Shown here: positions 1 to 12,092 of the stretch, piece after piece
Position numbering within the stretch: the stretch's first letter is position 1
Layout: each line of letters begins with the position of its first letter
The notes under the pieces: model-generated
Database searches by the model: none
Told to the model about the DNA's origin: nothing
What the model saw: the letters and a program-made list of their open reading frames with translations, nothing else
Made by a program: the position numbers and the translations under genes
DNA from: Nematostella vectensis
Taxonomy: Eukaryota > Cnidaria > Anthozoa > Actiniaria > Edwardsiidae
NCBI RefSeq assembly: GCF_932526225.1
Contig: NC_064041.1
Span: forward strand, 6,841,042-6,905,041
Reading direction: 5' to 3'
DNA: 64,000 bases

Positions 1-799
1 ATATAGACTGTTTCCGCCTGCAGAATGCCCAGTACGGACGCATTTTTTCACCTTTATTAACTTTCTTTTAATCAAATTTTAAAGTAGTTTTATAACATTC
101 ATGATGTTTTCTCGTATATGCATTTTTATGTGTTGAAATAGGACGTTTATTGCCTAAGTTAAGGTCTTTAGTCTTGCCGGAACGAATACACACAATCGTG
201 TTATTCATAGCTCAAGTATTTGTTTACTTTTATACAAATCGAATACGATATAGCATTTGATCTAAGGGACTAGAAGAGTTCTACAAATGAAATTTTAAAT
301 GTTGGTAATTTTAAAAGTTTGAATTTTGACGATGGATTTTAGATTTTTTCATAAACGACATTTTTTTTTTTTATATCGTGTGTCACTCCACCCCCAAAAG
401 GCGATTCGGGATTAATGATTTTGTGATTCAGAAAAAAAATCCATACTCACAGATACCCTCCCCCATGGAGTTTGCAATCACTCTGGAGATAGCCAGAGTA
501 CAGTGTTTTATTTACGGAGAAAGCCCTCTCCCCCCCCCCCCCCCCCGCCCCCATAAGACCGGCCCACCCCCTCCCCCCGAGATTCAAACTCCGTCCGTAT
601 GTGCTGGTGAAGGACGAAGGAGAGGGACGGTTGGGGGGGAGGGCTCATTTTTTTTTTCTGTAAACACAGTCAGTCAAATCCTCCTGGTCCAAATTAAAAA
701 AATAACTAAATAAATGATGCGCTGGATGCACTAGTGTTGAAAAAGGGCTTTTCCGAATAACTATATAAATAGCCTATGAACGATATTCCTGTTTTGTAG
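1..799. other. upstream intron or flank of the F-BAR gene, no exon recognised
   Basis: No stretch here matches the missing first part of the F-BAR domain, so the start codon exon probably lies before the window. The segment is AT-rich and carries a long C run at about 529-546 followed by more C-rich sequence. The longest open frame (378-713) is low-complexity around the C run and is not considered a gene. Confidence 0.5.
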
Positions 800-3700
800 A
801 AAACTGGCAAAATCATTCCACACAAAAAAGAAACATGAAGATGAATTACAGTAAGTAAAACCAAAAATATATAATTATTTTGAGGGCGGAGGAAGGGTTA
901 TCAAAGTAAAGCCACATTCTGTGGGGATATCATAAGATAGATTAAATCTTCAAATTCTTGAAAAAAGGTTATCTCTATTTAATAGACTATATTTAAAGGA
1001 ATTGACTTTTAAGCCAATGCCAATAGCTACCAAAACTCCAGGTGTTATACCTCCCTTATCTACAAGACTCCACTTACTGTACAAATAGCATATGGTGAAT
1101 GACACACCCATCCCCCAGATATGGCGCGGGGTATGAGGAAATCACAAGTATTCGAGAATTTGGATTTTTTTAAATTTAGAAATTGAATCTCTAAAGCTGA
1201 GATTGAGGTCTTCATACCCTGAGAATTCCCCAGGTCTGGGGTCATAGTATATGAAAATGCACAACACCCCCCATGGCTGCCAAAAAATTGGGAAAGTGGG
1301 TCATTTCTTATTGCAAGATAATAAAATACCAGCCACGTTCACAGGGTATGCACCACCCCCCACCCGTCCTTTGGCAAGAATCTTCAATTTCTATGCTTTT
1401 TCCATATAGTACCTATGACTACGCAATCCTGGGTAGCACCTGAAAACTATCCTTTTTCCATATGATACCTATGCCTGACTCCATCCCCACCCCCTCGTCC
1501 CCCAGTTTAAACAGGGTATGTGCCTGCCTCTTGCTTTTTGTTTGGATAATAGGCGACTGGCTTTTCAGGGCTGTGGCAGGGGGCGGGGCACTGGGGGCAT
1601 GTGCCCCCCAAAATTTTTAGAAATTATAAGGAAATTACCAGTAGGGGCGTAGCCCCCATTGTTTTCTTAACGTTTCTGTATCCTGCCCCCCCAATGATTT
1701 GAAGCCAGATATGGCTATGCTTTTGGTGGAAAAATATAAGAAAAAGCAACTTACTCAGCACTTACGAATCAGCCAGGAACTTTGTATGTCAGAAAGGGCT
1801 TATTTTTTATTGAAAGATTTCCATTTTTAATCACTCCCTGGTGTGACAGCCACTGGCATTTTTTGTGTGTGGTTTACTTTGGCGAATTTGTCAATCAAAA
1901 ATTTATGTGATTTCTAAGTGCAAGTCGCCTATTACAGGTACTCATCACATAAAGCATTCTCTGATGTTGTCAAAGAGACAGATGACAAAGCAGGACAGCA
2001 TGAATTGATTGCTGAAAACATGTCGGCTGAGATCTATAAGGAGCTACATAAACTGCACTCTGAGCTGGAACATGAAAAGCGTAAGGTGTGGGAAATGTAT
2101 GGAATTTCTTTATATTTTATCTAGTTTGATTAACTTCTTCCTCCTCCTCCTTTCCTTACTCTTTTCTTTTTTTATTATTATCGTTTCCTTCTCCTTTTAA
2201 TGCTTTTTTTCTGCTTACATTGTCAGCCTGCTAGCCGGCTCTCCGGAGATTCGGGATAGCCGGCTAGCAGTCTATATTGTCATCACCATTATAACCTTTC
2301 TTTGTTTGCCTACTTTTCTCAATCATCATCTTTTACAGATGGTTTCATCAATGTCTACATCATTATTTGTATTGTATTTTATCCTTCCATCCAACCCCCT
2401 TATCTGCTCTCATTTTTCGTTATTTTTGTTTTATCGTTCATCTTCTTGTCTTGTCAGCATTGTAGTGATGCAAAGAAAGAGCAGGACGACATGGATCACT
2501 CTATGCGAGCCTTGGATACTGTAAGTCTTACAGTTACTGTACAACAGTATGATTGCATTATCATCCTTTTGTCAAACAAAATCTTATCATATAACATAAG
2601 TATATAATGTTGTTTAATAAATATCAATGTTATATCTAGTTCTTGTCGTTTGTATACAACCCAATTCATCGCAGTGCTACTGTACTATATTGAACTTCAA
2701 CAACAACGTCACTTTGCAATTTTGCACTCAGCAAAATAATGTGTACTCTTTGATCTGCACGGAATTAGGTTGAATTGTATTTTGCACAAAGTATCCCCCT
2801 CTCCTTTTATGGTATGACGAAAACAAACATCCATTATTCTGTGTTCTTTTACACATATTTTAGAGTAAGAAGGCGTATGAAAAAGCAAAGTTTGAAGCAG
2901 AGCAAGCGTTGCAGGCATATCAGAAGGCAGAACAGGACTCAAACATAGCCAAAGTACAAATCGAAAAGGTGATGAAAATGGAACGTGAGCATTTTTGTGT
3001 TTTGTTGGTGCAATATCTTTTCAAAAACGTAAAAATCGAAGGTTTTCATTTCGCTTTTGGTTTATTAAAAGCTTCGGGGATCTCACAAAGAAAAGGGCCA
3101 AGCAGCCGATCGGGCAAAGGAGGAGTATCAAAACCAACTGCAGATGACGAACAACAAACAGATGCTTCACTACAATACAGATATGCCAGCGATTTTCGAT
3201 GTATGTTCAAGTGCACTGTAATTTGTGGAAGACCTAGGGGTTGTATCCAATAACATGCCCACCCGCCCCCAGCCAGCACCATCCCCTAACCCCACCCCCC
3301 CCCCCCCCCCCTCATCCCCTCAAAGCAAACCTTAACTTCCCGATACCTTTTTCCCCCATTCAATGACGGACGCCTTACAAACTTGTTGGTGTCGGGGGAG
3401 GGAGAGAGGGGTGTGCTGGAGGGGTGTCAGGGAAAAGAGGACAGGATACAGGATATGGATGGAAAGAATGCCTAAAGACGATGTAAAGATAGAGAGAAAA
3501 GGTGCAACGCGTAGGAAGTTACAAGAGTTGACAGACAATGAGTTTTAAGTTTGACTCCTGTCTTTTTGTAGGAAATCCAAAAGATGGAAGAGAAACGAAT
3601 CGCTCGTGTGGGCGAGCTGTTGGTGCATTATTCAGAGGTTGAGTCCAAAGTGATGCCGATTCTTCAGAAGTGTCTGGATAACATCAAAACCATTGGCGCC

Positions 3701-6700
3701 TCTGTTGACGGGCCCAAGGTAGTTATCCATGGGTGATGACGACACGCCTGACAGACGGGATTCGTAAAAATCTTCGGGGACCAAGGGCGAGGCGGAACAA
3801 GGCCGAGGCGGAACAAGGCCGGTGGGGGAGAGGGGGGGGGGGGGCTAAATTATCATTTACGCAGTTCCCCTTCCCCCCATAAAATAAGATCTAGTTAACG
3901 TTTAATGCTGCGAGATTTTCAGAGTTTTTTTTCTCTTATATGTTTCAAATCTATTAAAACGTTTCTAATACAGTTTAGGTGTTTGAATTTTTAACCGATT
4001 GATTGTAGACAAAAACAGACCATCTCCTTTTTGTGTACAGGATACAATGCAGCTCATCGAGCTGAACAAGACCGCTCTGACCCCCCCTGGGGATATACAG
4101 TTTGAAGAGTGCACACCCAGTCGACAAAAAGGTCCATTGATGATTGACAGGAAAGCGAAGTTAGCTTCATTCTGGAAAAAGCATAAGGTACCGTTTTTTT
4201 TTCGAATAATACACAAGATACAATACCCCTATTAAGTGACTACCCACAGGCACCCTCTAGCACCTTTTCTGCTAGGTTTTCAAAGGAGATTCAAAGAATG
4301 GATGAACCTCTTGTAAAAGTAGCTTGAAGCAGACCCGTACCCAAGAGTTTTCTTCGGGGGGGGGGGGGGGGGGTGCGAAATCCGAAAAAGTGGACCTAAT
4401 ATTTCCGGGGGGGGGGGGGGGGTTGGGAAGGGATTTCTGTGATAAAATTCTGACCATGCCTTTGCAGTATCTCCACGGGACGTTTGTAGGATTTGCTTAC
4501 ATACCAGAGTGATCTAGCTGATGCTTAATAGTTTTGTCTGCAAATAATTAGCACGTCTATTGAGAACCGAAAGTGTACCTTTGGCCGCACCCCCTCCCCC
4601 CCCCTCTCCTTGGGTACGGGCCTGTTGAAGTGCTGTAAAAGATGTTGGTTAAGTTTTGTTGAAGAAAAAAGTTGCTGGCACGAAACCAAACAAGTAGCGT
4701 CCATCCAATTTGGACCGGAATTTTAGTTGTATGTTTATGTGTTTCAGAATAAGACACGTGAAGCTCGAGAGATCAAGGCAGGGGCGTATTCCAAACTTTA
4801 TAAAGGGATTGGTCATGAGTTTGACACTTTATACGTTACTTTATTAGTGACACGAGCTTGAATTAACGCCACAAGTGTGGATATCCATCCGATCGCCCCC
4901 CCCCCCCCCCCACCCTCTGTAACCGCCCCTTCTAGATTAAGAGCATTGTACAAATAAGTTGTTTTTGTGCACTCTCACAAACAGGGAGGAAGTACAAGTG
5001 GTGGAAATGACTTCCAATCACTTCCCCCAGGCCAGAAAATCCGCATCTGCAAGAAAAAGGTCGACAAATTCCAAGCGGAGTACACCAAACTTCAGACTTC
5101 CAGGTATACTCTTTATATTTTATGTTCTATTTAATCTTTTACGCCAAAACTATGGCATTTCACAGAAGTTCATGCGTTGCAGTATTTTCCCTATTCACCC
5201 TTGTGAATCAATCGTTTTTACACAGAAATGCTTGTAATACGTTTTGTCATAGCCAATTTTTATTACTGATTGGTAAGATGGATCAGGGCGGAGGGCAGCT
5301 CATTTGACAGCATCTTCCCTGGCGACTGCTAAAACAGGGAGGGGTAGGGGGGTTGCTTTTCAAACTTTTACGGCAATAGGCCATTCCTTCTATTAGCATG
5401 CGCTCGCACTCGACATGTAAGCCTACCTCAACTCCCGTCATGCAGCGTGCGTTTCGTTTGATGCCAGCTTAAAAAAGCGCGCGTTGCATTCTGGTAGTTG
5501 AGGTAGGTTTCTATAATAATGCGCGCGCAAGCTTATAGCTTTAATGGCCTATTGCCAAGACTGTGTTTTTTTGATTACGAGGGTTTTATTAAATAAAAGG
5601 AACGTTTTTATCTCAGGGATGGAATGGTGAAAATGGTAAGTGCGTTTCAGCAAAACCCTGCAATGGGCGTCGACATAGACAAGGTGGAGCAGGAGTTAGC
5701 TGACAACGCCCAACAGTTGGACAAAGTAGGAGAGGAGCTCTTTAAATACCAGGTAGGAGCGAAGGCTTTAAGTAAGATGGCATCTAATTCCTTTCTACTT
5801 CTGGACACTTCTCTTGACGTTTTGTTACTCTCGCGGATGACGGCATATTAGATTGGTAATATTACGAATCGGATGCACACGGTGCATGGCCAGGCGACCG
5901 CGTCCACGTTCTGTTTTTATGTCGCTGTTGAAATGTTGTTGTACAGTAGAGAAGAAGCAGCTATTGTAGCTGTGACCAGTATTCATGCCGGGGTGAATGA
6001 CCAGTGTCTGTAAAGGATGTTTACCTTATTTTAACTGTAATCAAGGCCGTCATTAGAAACAGACCAGTTTTAATTATAGGATATGGCATTACAGCTACAT
6101 CAACACGCACTAGAAAATGACCATCTATGTCGCTGCTTCTGTTACTGTCGCTGGAGCTGTTGTCGGCTATATTTTTTTTTTCATTATATTATTCTTTATT
6201 TTATTTGTAGTCTTTCCTAGCAGCATTAGAAAACAAACCAGTGCCGGACCCTCCCCCGAAGTATTCGACTTCTGCGCCTGTACAGCCTCCCCCTGCCCCC
6301 ACCCCTGTTGGCAGTACCCCTTCAGACCCACCCCCCGCCCCGAGTCTCCTCGTTGCTCCCCTTGAGGAAGAAGATATAGAATTCGATGATGACCTACATT
6401 GTACAGTTCTTTATGAGTTTCAAGGTAAGCTGTGCTAACGAATGGGATAGGTTTGCTTCTCAACCCAGATAGTTGATAGCTATAGATAGAGAGATAGATC
6501 ATGAATGGATAGATAGTGGATTATTTGTGAAGCTTGGAAAATATTCAATTATACAACAATTTCTTCCCGAAAAGTGGATTGTGACATTTGGAACATAAAA
6601 CATTTTTCAGGTGGTCGTTTTCAAAACCAGCTCTATATGACATCTTTAGGCATGATGAATTTAGTTTATTGTATGCGCTGTATTGTTTAGCCATCCCCTG

Positions 6701-6983
6701 GGTGCTAGAGTACCCAAGTTTCATTTGTTTATCCACCTATAAACCAAAGAGTTGCATAGCCGTTTTGACTGAGAATATGAACGAGTAAAACTTGAAGACT
6801 TGTAGCTTAACCATGCGTTCTTTTAATATCTTTGCAGCGACAAACGACGGAGAATTGTCAGTAACTGTAGGCGAAGACTTGCAAGTTCTGGAGATGGACC
6901 TTGATGATAGTGGATGGACAAAGGTTTTAAAGGGAGAGAGCGAGGGATATGTACCGACTGCATATCTGCAGATCTTAGACTGA
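800..6983 (+). CDS. CIP4/FBP17/TOCA-family F-BAR, HR1 and SH3 adaptor (5' partial)
   Basis: Adaptor that bends membranes through its F-BAR domain and links Cdc42 to WASP-driven actin assembly, as known for TRIP10/FNBP1/FNBP1L. Exons read 800-850, 1938-2085, 2458-2520, 2864-2968, 3072-3200, 3572-3718, 4041-4187, 4748-4777, 4985-5103, 5617-5752, 6211-6424 and 6838-6983; phases join to 477 codons plus TGA. About 60 N-terminal residues are missing upstream. Visible residues 1-214 are F-BAR (AGQHELIAENMS, DMPAIFD, VMPILQKCLDNIK), 274-358 are HR1-like (DFQSLPPGQK), 359-420 are proline-rich, and the rest is SH3 (VLYEFQ, SGWTKV, EGYVPTAYL). Line-up with human CIP4 is near colinear. The ten-codon exon at 4748-4777 needs a GC donor and is the weakest. 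Which of the three vertebrate paralogues it matches cannot be said. Confidence 0.9.
1562..1718. mobile_element. G/C-rich inverted-repeat element (GGGGCACTGGGGGCATGTG family), copy 1
   Basis: The block containing CACTGGGGGCATGTGCCCCC and GGGGCGTAG recurs in reverse orientation at about 7007-7148, with the same internal order of motifs (GTTTTCTT, GTTTCTGTAT, TGCCCCCCCAA). It is non-coding and sits in an intron of the F-BAR gene. I read it as a small non-autonomous DNA transposon. Confidence 0.55.
2228..2270. repeat. short perfect palindrome in an intron
   Basis: CTGCTAGCCGGCT at 2228-2240 is the reverse complement of AGCCGGCTAGCAG at 2258-2270, leaving a 17-base loop. It could be the remnant of a hairpin element. 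No coding content. Confidence 0.6.
4330..4624. mobile_element. MITE with CAGACCCGTACCCAAG termini and 6-bp target duplication
   Basis: The left end CAGACCCGTACCCAAGAG and the right end CTTGGGTACGGGCCTG are inverted repeats, and TTGAAG stands immediately outside both ends, which is a target-site duplication. Two long G runs lie inside. A diverged copy with the same internal motif (GCGAAATCCGAAAAAGTGGA) lies at about 37385-37812. It occupies an intron of the F-BAR gene and has no coding capacity. Confidence 0.75.
5372..5556. mobile_element. hairpin MITE with GGCAATAGGCCATT termini
   Basis: GGCAATAGGCCATT at 5372-5385 is the exact reverse complement of AATGGCCTATTGCC at 5543-5556, and an inner pair (GCCTACCTCAACT / AGTTGAGGTAGG) extends the hairpin. 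No clear target duplication is visible. It lies in the F-BAR gene intron between the two HR1 exons. Confidence 0.7.
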
Positions 6984-7006
6984 AAGCAACTACAAGTTGG
7001 CTGCAG

Positions 7007-7148
7007 AGCCGTAGCAGGCTCTGGGGGCACAATATAGAAACATAAAGAAAATATTGGGGGGGCATAGCCACGCCCCTCTGGTCATTTCAAAAGTATTCGG
7101 GGGGGGGGGGCACATGCCCCCAGTGCCCCACCCCCAGCTACGGCCCTG
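7007..7148. mobile_element. GGGGCACTGGGGGCATGTG-family element, copy 2 (reverse)
   Basis: Reverse complement of the element at 1562-1718, with matching internal motif order. It begins about 25 bases after the F-BAR gene stop codon, so it would be part of that gene's 3' UTR if the transcript runs to the poly(A) signal at 7515. Confidence 0.6.
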
Positions 7149-7514
7149 GACTGTAAGTGGCCATTGTGCTTGCACTGAGAGCATATAATGGAGGTTTGTT
7201 ATCGCCCAATGGAGATATTCAGGCTTTTGCTATCCAGTCGATTATACTAGGATGACATTGAAGTCTTACAATCAACTGATAAACTTACGCAAACAAGCTG
7301 TCAATGACGCACAAGCGTGAGACAATCGAGCTCAAGAAATTCAAGTCAGGGAATTACCTAACGCGTGCGTCCTAACCAAGCCAAGAAAAAACCAAGAAAA
7401 ACTTTACAGGCAATGGCTCAGTATAATTGCTATGTTATATTAGCGACTGCGTGATGTTTATTTTAATACACTTATCAATGTGTGTGATTGTACTAACTGA
7501 AATACTGTTTTCAA

Positions 7515-7520
7515 AATAAA
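7515..7520 (+). terminator. candidate poly(A) signal of the F-BAR gene
   Basis: AATAAA about 530 bases after the stop codon. Position is plausible for a 3' end; the cleavage site itself cannot be seen. Confidence 0.4.
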
Positions 7521-7732
7521 TGCATCAAGCTAATTTTTTATATCGGTACGCGCATGAAAAAGGCTGTTTGCATAATGGCGAATTTTGACGTTGGATTAGA
7601 ACAATTTAGGAATGAGGAGATAGGGGTGTTTTTGCATTTGTTCAATTACCTACGCGCCCTCTCCCTGCCAGTCTGTTAAAAGACGCGGTCTCGATTCTAA
7701 CGTGGTTACTTTCTTCCTCTCATCCATTCTAG

Positions 7733-7902
7733 TCCCAGGCGTTCCTACCCGGGTTTCTCATCGGGTTTCCTGTGATCAGTAAGATCGGTGACATCACAGG
7801 AAACCATCTTTCCGAACCTGTTTTGTGGGTAAGCTCGACCCAGATCCCACGCTGACTCTAGGTTCATCTCCAACACAGAAAACCCGGTACGAGCGCCTGG
7901 GA
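7733..7902. mobile_element. nested hairpin MITE with TCCCAGGCG termini
   Basis: TCCCAGGCG plus ACCCGGGTTT at the left is mirrored by AAACCCGG plus GCGCCTGGGA at the right, and an inner pair GGTTTCCTGTGAT / ATCACAGGAAACC makes a second nested hairpin. It is intergenic and non-coding. No target duplication was found. Confidence 0.65.
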
Positions 7903-10900
7903 GGCTTTCAGCGAATCTCTTGACTGGTCATCTAGGTACTTCCAGAACAGCTGCGAGGACTGGTGGTTAAAAGCTTGAGCCAACCCCCCTTTAGCGAAGA
8001 GCTAGATCCGCCCCTGAAGCCGGTCGGCACGTCGCTAGAATGAGGATGAACCACTTAAAATGATCATTTATGCTGAAAGTTTGTTATTATTTAACTTTTT
8101 GTTTATACGATATTTGATTGAAAGTATCTTTGTTAATTAGCTTAAATTATAGCCAATGGAAATGGATGCTTTTTGGGACTCAATGTACGTGAGCGTAAAA
8201 TGGCAGCGGAACTGGCCCTCTTTACTCTGTTGGTTGCGCACTCTAGCATGCACCACGGTTAACACAGGAAACGATTGAAGTGTGTCTTTTCTTTACGCCA
8301 GAGGGACATACTGTGCGGTGAAGGCATCGGACCATTCAGCAGACTATAGTATTCAAAACTAAGGAAACGTTCATATAAACAGTCGTCGCCATCAGGCAGG
8401 GTTTCCCTTTTTCAATATCCCATTTTTTTTTCTAAGAATGTCTATACTGGCTGGGCCGTTATCATTTTTGGAGCATTTTAAGGCTGAAAATATTCTAAAC
8501 GATGTTCTTAAATTTTAGTGTATATAAAGGTATAATACCAAATGACTAATTAGGGAAAAATATGATACTCATTGAATAATTAGGAATAACACAAATGATT
8601 AATAGCAATCAATATAAAAGGATAATTTGATTCTGTATTGTAGAGCGCATCAGGACTGAAAAAGCAATATATTTTTCTGCTAGCCTCGCAATTTCTAGCA
8701 TATTCTTCAAATTTAGTGAAATCTCAGGCTGGACGTTCTTATAAAAAAGGTTTTTATAAAAAAATAGTATAGCGCATCCTACTTTGTTCTCCCACAACTC
8801 CCTGGTTCTCTTCACCACATGCTTGGATGGAAAAGGGCGGATGGAGTGTGCCGTTTGGTTGTTGCGCAAAGCGTTACAAAACCCTTCGATCACCATATAT
8901 CTCTATAGTATTTGGAGAAACTTCATGAACGCCTTATCACAGTTATTCTACAAAAGAAAGTGCTAAAGAACTTCACATCTTAGTTTATAAATGATCGAGC
9001 CTTTGTTTAGCTCGTAGCTGGGGCTCAGCACAGTAACGGCTTACTAAAAGGCGCGCGCAGCTACCGGAACAGGAAACGATCCTACGGCACGGGCACATCC
9101 GCTGACACGCCAATACCAACATCGAATTTATAAAATAAAGCTGCAATGCGCTAAAGCAAGGCGTACATTAAACTCAGGAGCGAAGCTTTATAATGTTGAT
9201 CTCTCATCCCAAAAATAAAGCTGATCCATGATTCCATATACCTCAATCAATCAATTTTATTGGTAAAACTTGGCCCGGAGCCTTGTTTAACTAAACAATT
9301 CTTTTACTCCCCTGACGCTCGAGGTTTCAGACACGATGTCTTGTTAAACGGAAACCGAAATAAAGAAATAAGATTAACAGGAATGTAATTCAAAGAATTG
9401 AATACGAGTTGGGTTTACATTAGGGAGTTTGGTTTACCTCTGTTTTGCCTGCTCGATACGTTTTTTCGTGGTCAAATGGTCTATTTTTTTTTAAATCTGC
9501 TGGTCTGTCCCCTGTTTCTTTTAGCCAAAGTTTCCTAGTTCTATAGTTTTTCTCTAAATTTAGAATTGCTCGATTTTTTTTTTTTTTTTTTTTTTGGATT
9601 TTCGTTATTCGTGGTCCCTCGGAAAATATTTCCGTATCACGTCAATATAGGATTCTTCTTATAATAGAATTCATTGATTAGTAAATTATATTTGGAAAAA
9701 AACAGGGGCGTGTCTTCAGTAAATGACGGTGGGGTCCAGAATATTTAGCACTAACCAGGTATTTATTACGGTAAAATCGGCATCCTGAAAAGCTAGGAAT
9801 AGGCCAGATCCGTCTTCTAAGCTAGGAACCTCCCCCCCCCCCCCCCCCCCTTCCCACCCATTCCCCCCTCCCCCCCCCCCCCCCCCGCCTTCCCTAATTG
9901 TATTTACTACGGAAGGTTTTCTCTGAATTCAAATACATGAAAAAGTCGACTATTTGAGAAAACCGCAAAACAATAAAATAGACAATCTCATTGTCCCGTT
10001 TCCCGCGGGATTGTATGACGTCATGGAGGGCAGTGGTTGGCTGTATTGTGTTACCCACAATATGAGTAATCAAAACTCACTGGAAACCTTTGTGAATTCA
10101 TAAACCAGCTAATTCTCTCGCCGGCGTGGTACAAACAATTACATTAGCGAACATAGAGCCGAAAGCACCCAGTAATTGACTGGTGTATTTGAAAATGACT
10201 TCTTTGTGATAAGGTAAGCGAAACCGAACTCTTCGGAGACTTGAAATGTTAGATTTTGTTTGTGTTCGGTGCTGTCAGCCAGAGATTAACTTATCTATCT
10301 ATCCCTCAGGACAAACCTTTTGCTCTACTTCTTCTGTCATATTTCTGTCTGACAACTAAAGCTATTTACTGTGACTTCACAGTACATCTTAAGACATTTT
10401 GGTATTTAAAACTCATCTTTCATTTAATTGCGCCTGTATATTAGAATGCTATTTTAGTAATTATAAAAACATCGCAATAATTTCTTGTGAATTATTGAAA
10501 TATTCGCGCGAATATTTATTAGTATACTGATCAATGGCCTAGCTTGTTAGATACCCTAAGAATCAATTGTGAATAGTTGTGAAGAGTTTATCAAAACATA
10601 GCGCACTTAAAAGCAATAAATACCATATTCATTGGCCTAGTTATACCACGTCTATCAACATTCACCAAAAAATGCAAAACTATGAGCAATTTCCGGTCCG
10701 CAATTGCCTAAAAATAGAGAATATTCCTCAAATAGCTTCCGATAATTAGATTCTGTTAAATGCTTTTAAATCTCCTGTTTTCCTCTGTTGAAATTAAAAT
10801 GTTCTCCAAATATCTGTCGGTTGATGTGAAATAATTCGATGACAATTTATATTCACGTATCAATCTTCGATCCTCTAATAACTAACCAAATAATTAATCT

Positions 10901-11836
10901 ATGTTACAGCAGAACAATGCTTACAGTGTTTCAGCAGTGTTTTTAACCGAACACTGTGCTTTTCAACCGGTTTCTGTGTGCTTAGATAAAATGGCGAGCT
11001 GTGAGTGACCTCCTTGGCCGCCAAAATATGTTTCTCGGCTGACAATAGTGGCACTTTGTCTCAATGTCACCTCTGTCGCCAGGTCAATATAGTCTCCCGT
11101 TGTAGTGACAATCTACTAATAAAGCCTTTTTCCAGCTGTTGGACTATTATAGCACGTCGTACGTGTCACAGCGTAAGAATTTTTAAATTCAATTTTTTTT
11201 TAAATTAAAAGCGTTTGCTTATTGTTGTATTCAAAAATGCAGCAAATTTACAACCACATGACATTTATTTATGGCGAGATAATTCGCAAGAATCCTTGTG
11301 AGTTATTAGTGACCAGCAGTGCAGCGAAATATTAATGAAAGCAAGTAACCTTTACTGAAATAACAAGAATATATACCCACCATAACAACGACACTATATT
11401 TCGCGGGCACTTAATTTTTCGAAAAAATTAGACAAAAAAAATTAAATTGTTAATTTCGCGATTTGAGGCAATTTTTTTTTTTTGGGGGGGGGGGGGGGGG
11501 ATTAAATTTCAAAAGCACAACTTTTTTCCTCGATAATGTTTTTAAACACACGGACAAAACAAAGCGGAAAAGTATAACAGAACAGAAAAACTATATATGC
11601 CTCGTTTTGTGTTTGTATTTTTTCAAACATATTATATTTACATCGAAAGCCGTGAAACATGTGAAAAATGCAAGTTCTAGATGGTCGCATCAGTTTTGGG
11701 GAAAAGGAGAAAAATATAGGAGGCTATTAAATCTCGCAATTAAAATCCATGGCCGAATTAAACTTGGGGTGGTACTGAGTGGGTATGTCAGTTCTCAATT
11801 ATAAATTTTTCAACTCTTATATATAGTTTGCATATT
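7903..11836. other. intergenic, repeat-bearing, no gene recognised
   Basis: No open frame here looks like a protein I know. The stretch holds the dispersed repeat at 8440-8765, an A/T tract near 9580, two long C runs at about 9831-9886 and a G run at about 11485-11500. It separates the F-BAR gene from the SH2 adaptor and may hold 5' non-coding exons of the latter. Confidence 0.5.
8440..8765. repeat. dispersed repeat, shared with 21735-21890 and 23350-23395
   Basis: The motifs GGCTGGGCCGTTAT, GGAGCATTTTAAGGCTGA and GATGTTCTTAAATTTTAGTG occur in the same order at about 21735-21805, and GGACGTTCTTATAAAA occurs here and at about 23351. The second copy is split by the TTAA-flanked element at 22050-23265, so that element inserted into an older repeat. 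Confidence 0.6.
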
Positions 11837-12028
11837 GTGTAGTTCTAGAACATATCCATACCCCCTCTCCCCCATGGAGGGGATTTCCAGGGGGGAAATG
11901 ACCTTTTTCCTTAACAGTAACTGTATTTAATTTTTTCCAGGGGTTTGAAAATTCCAGAGGGGTGGGGGGCCGTACCTCCGACCCCCTCCATGGGGGGAGG
12001 GAGGGATGGATATTTTCTGGAACTACAC
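11837..12028. mobile_element. GTGTAGTTC MITE, copy 1
   Basis: The termini GTGTAGTTCTAGAA and TTTTCTGGAACTACAC are inverted repeats, flanked on both sides by ATT (11834-11836 and 12029-12031). The same family occurs at 50795-50989 and 56474-56654. All copies carry the internal motif pair CCATGGAGGGG / CCCCTCCATGG or close variants. It ends 47 bases before the first recognised exon of the SH2 adaptor gene. Confidence 0.85.
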
Positions 12029-12092
12029 ATTGAGAGGAAGGATGTGGATTGTTGTGTTGTCTTTCTGTTTTTAGGACGTATTTCAAAACAAA

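Noticed and set aside
378-713. 111-codon proline-rich open frame
   Set aside because: Runs through C homopolymers, no splice or family support.
8609-8896. Minus-strand 95-codon frame
   Set aside because: Falls in the dispersed repeat and has no protein resemblance.
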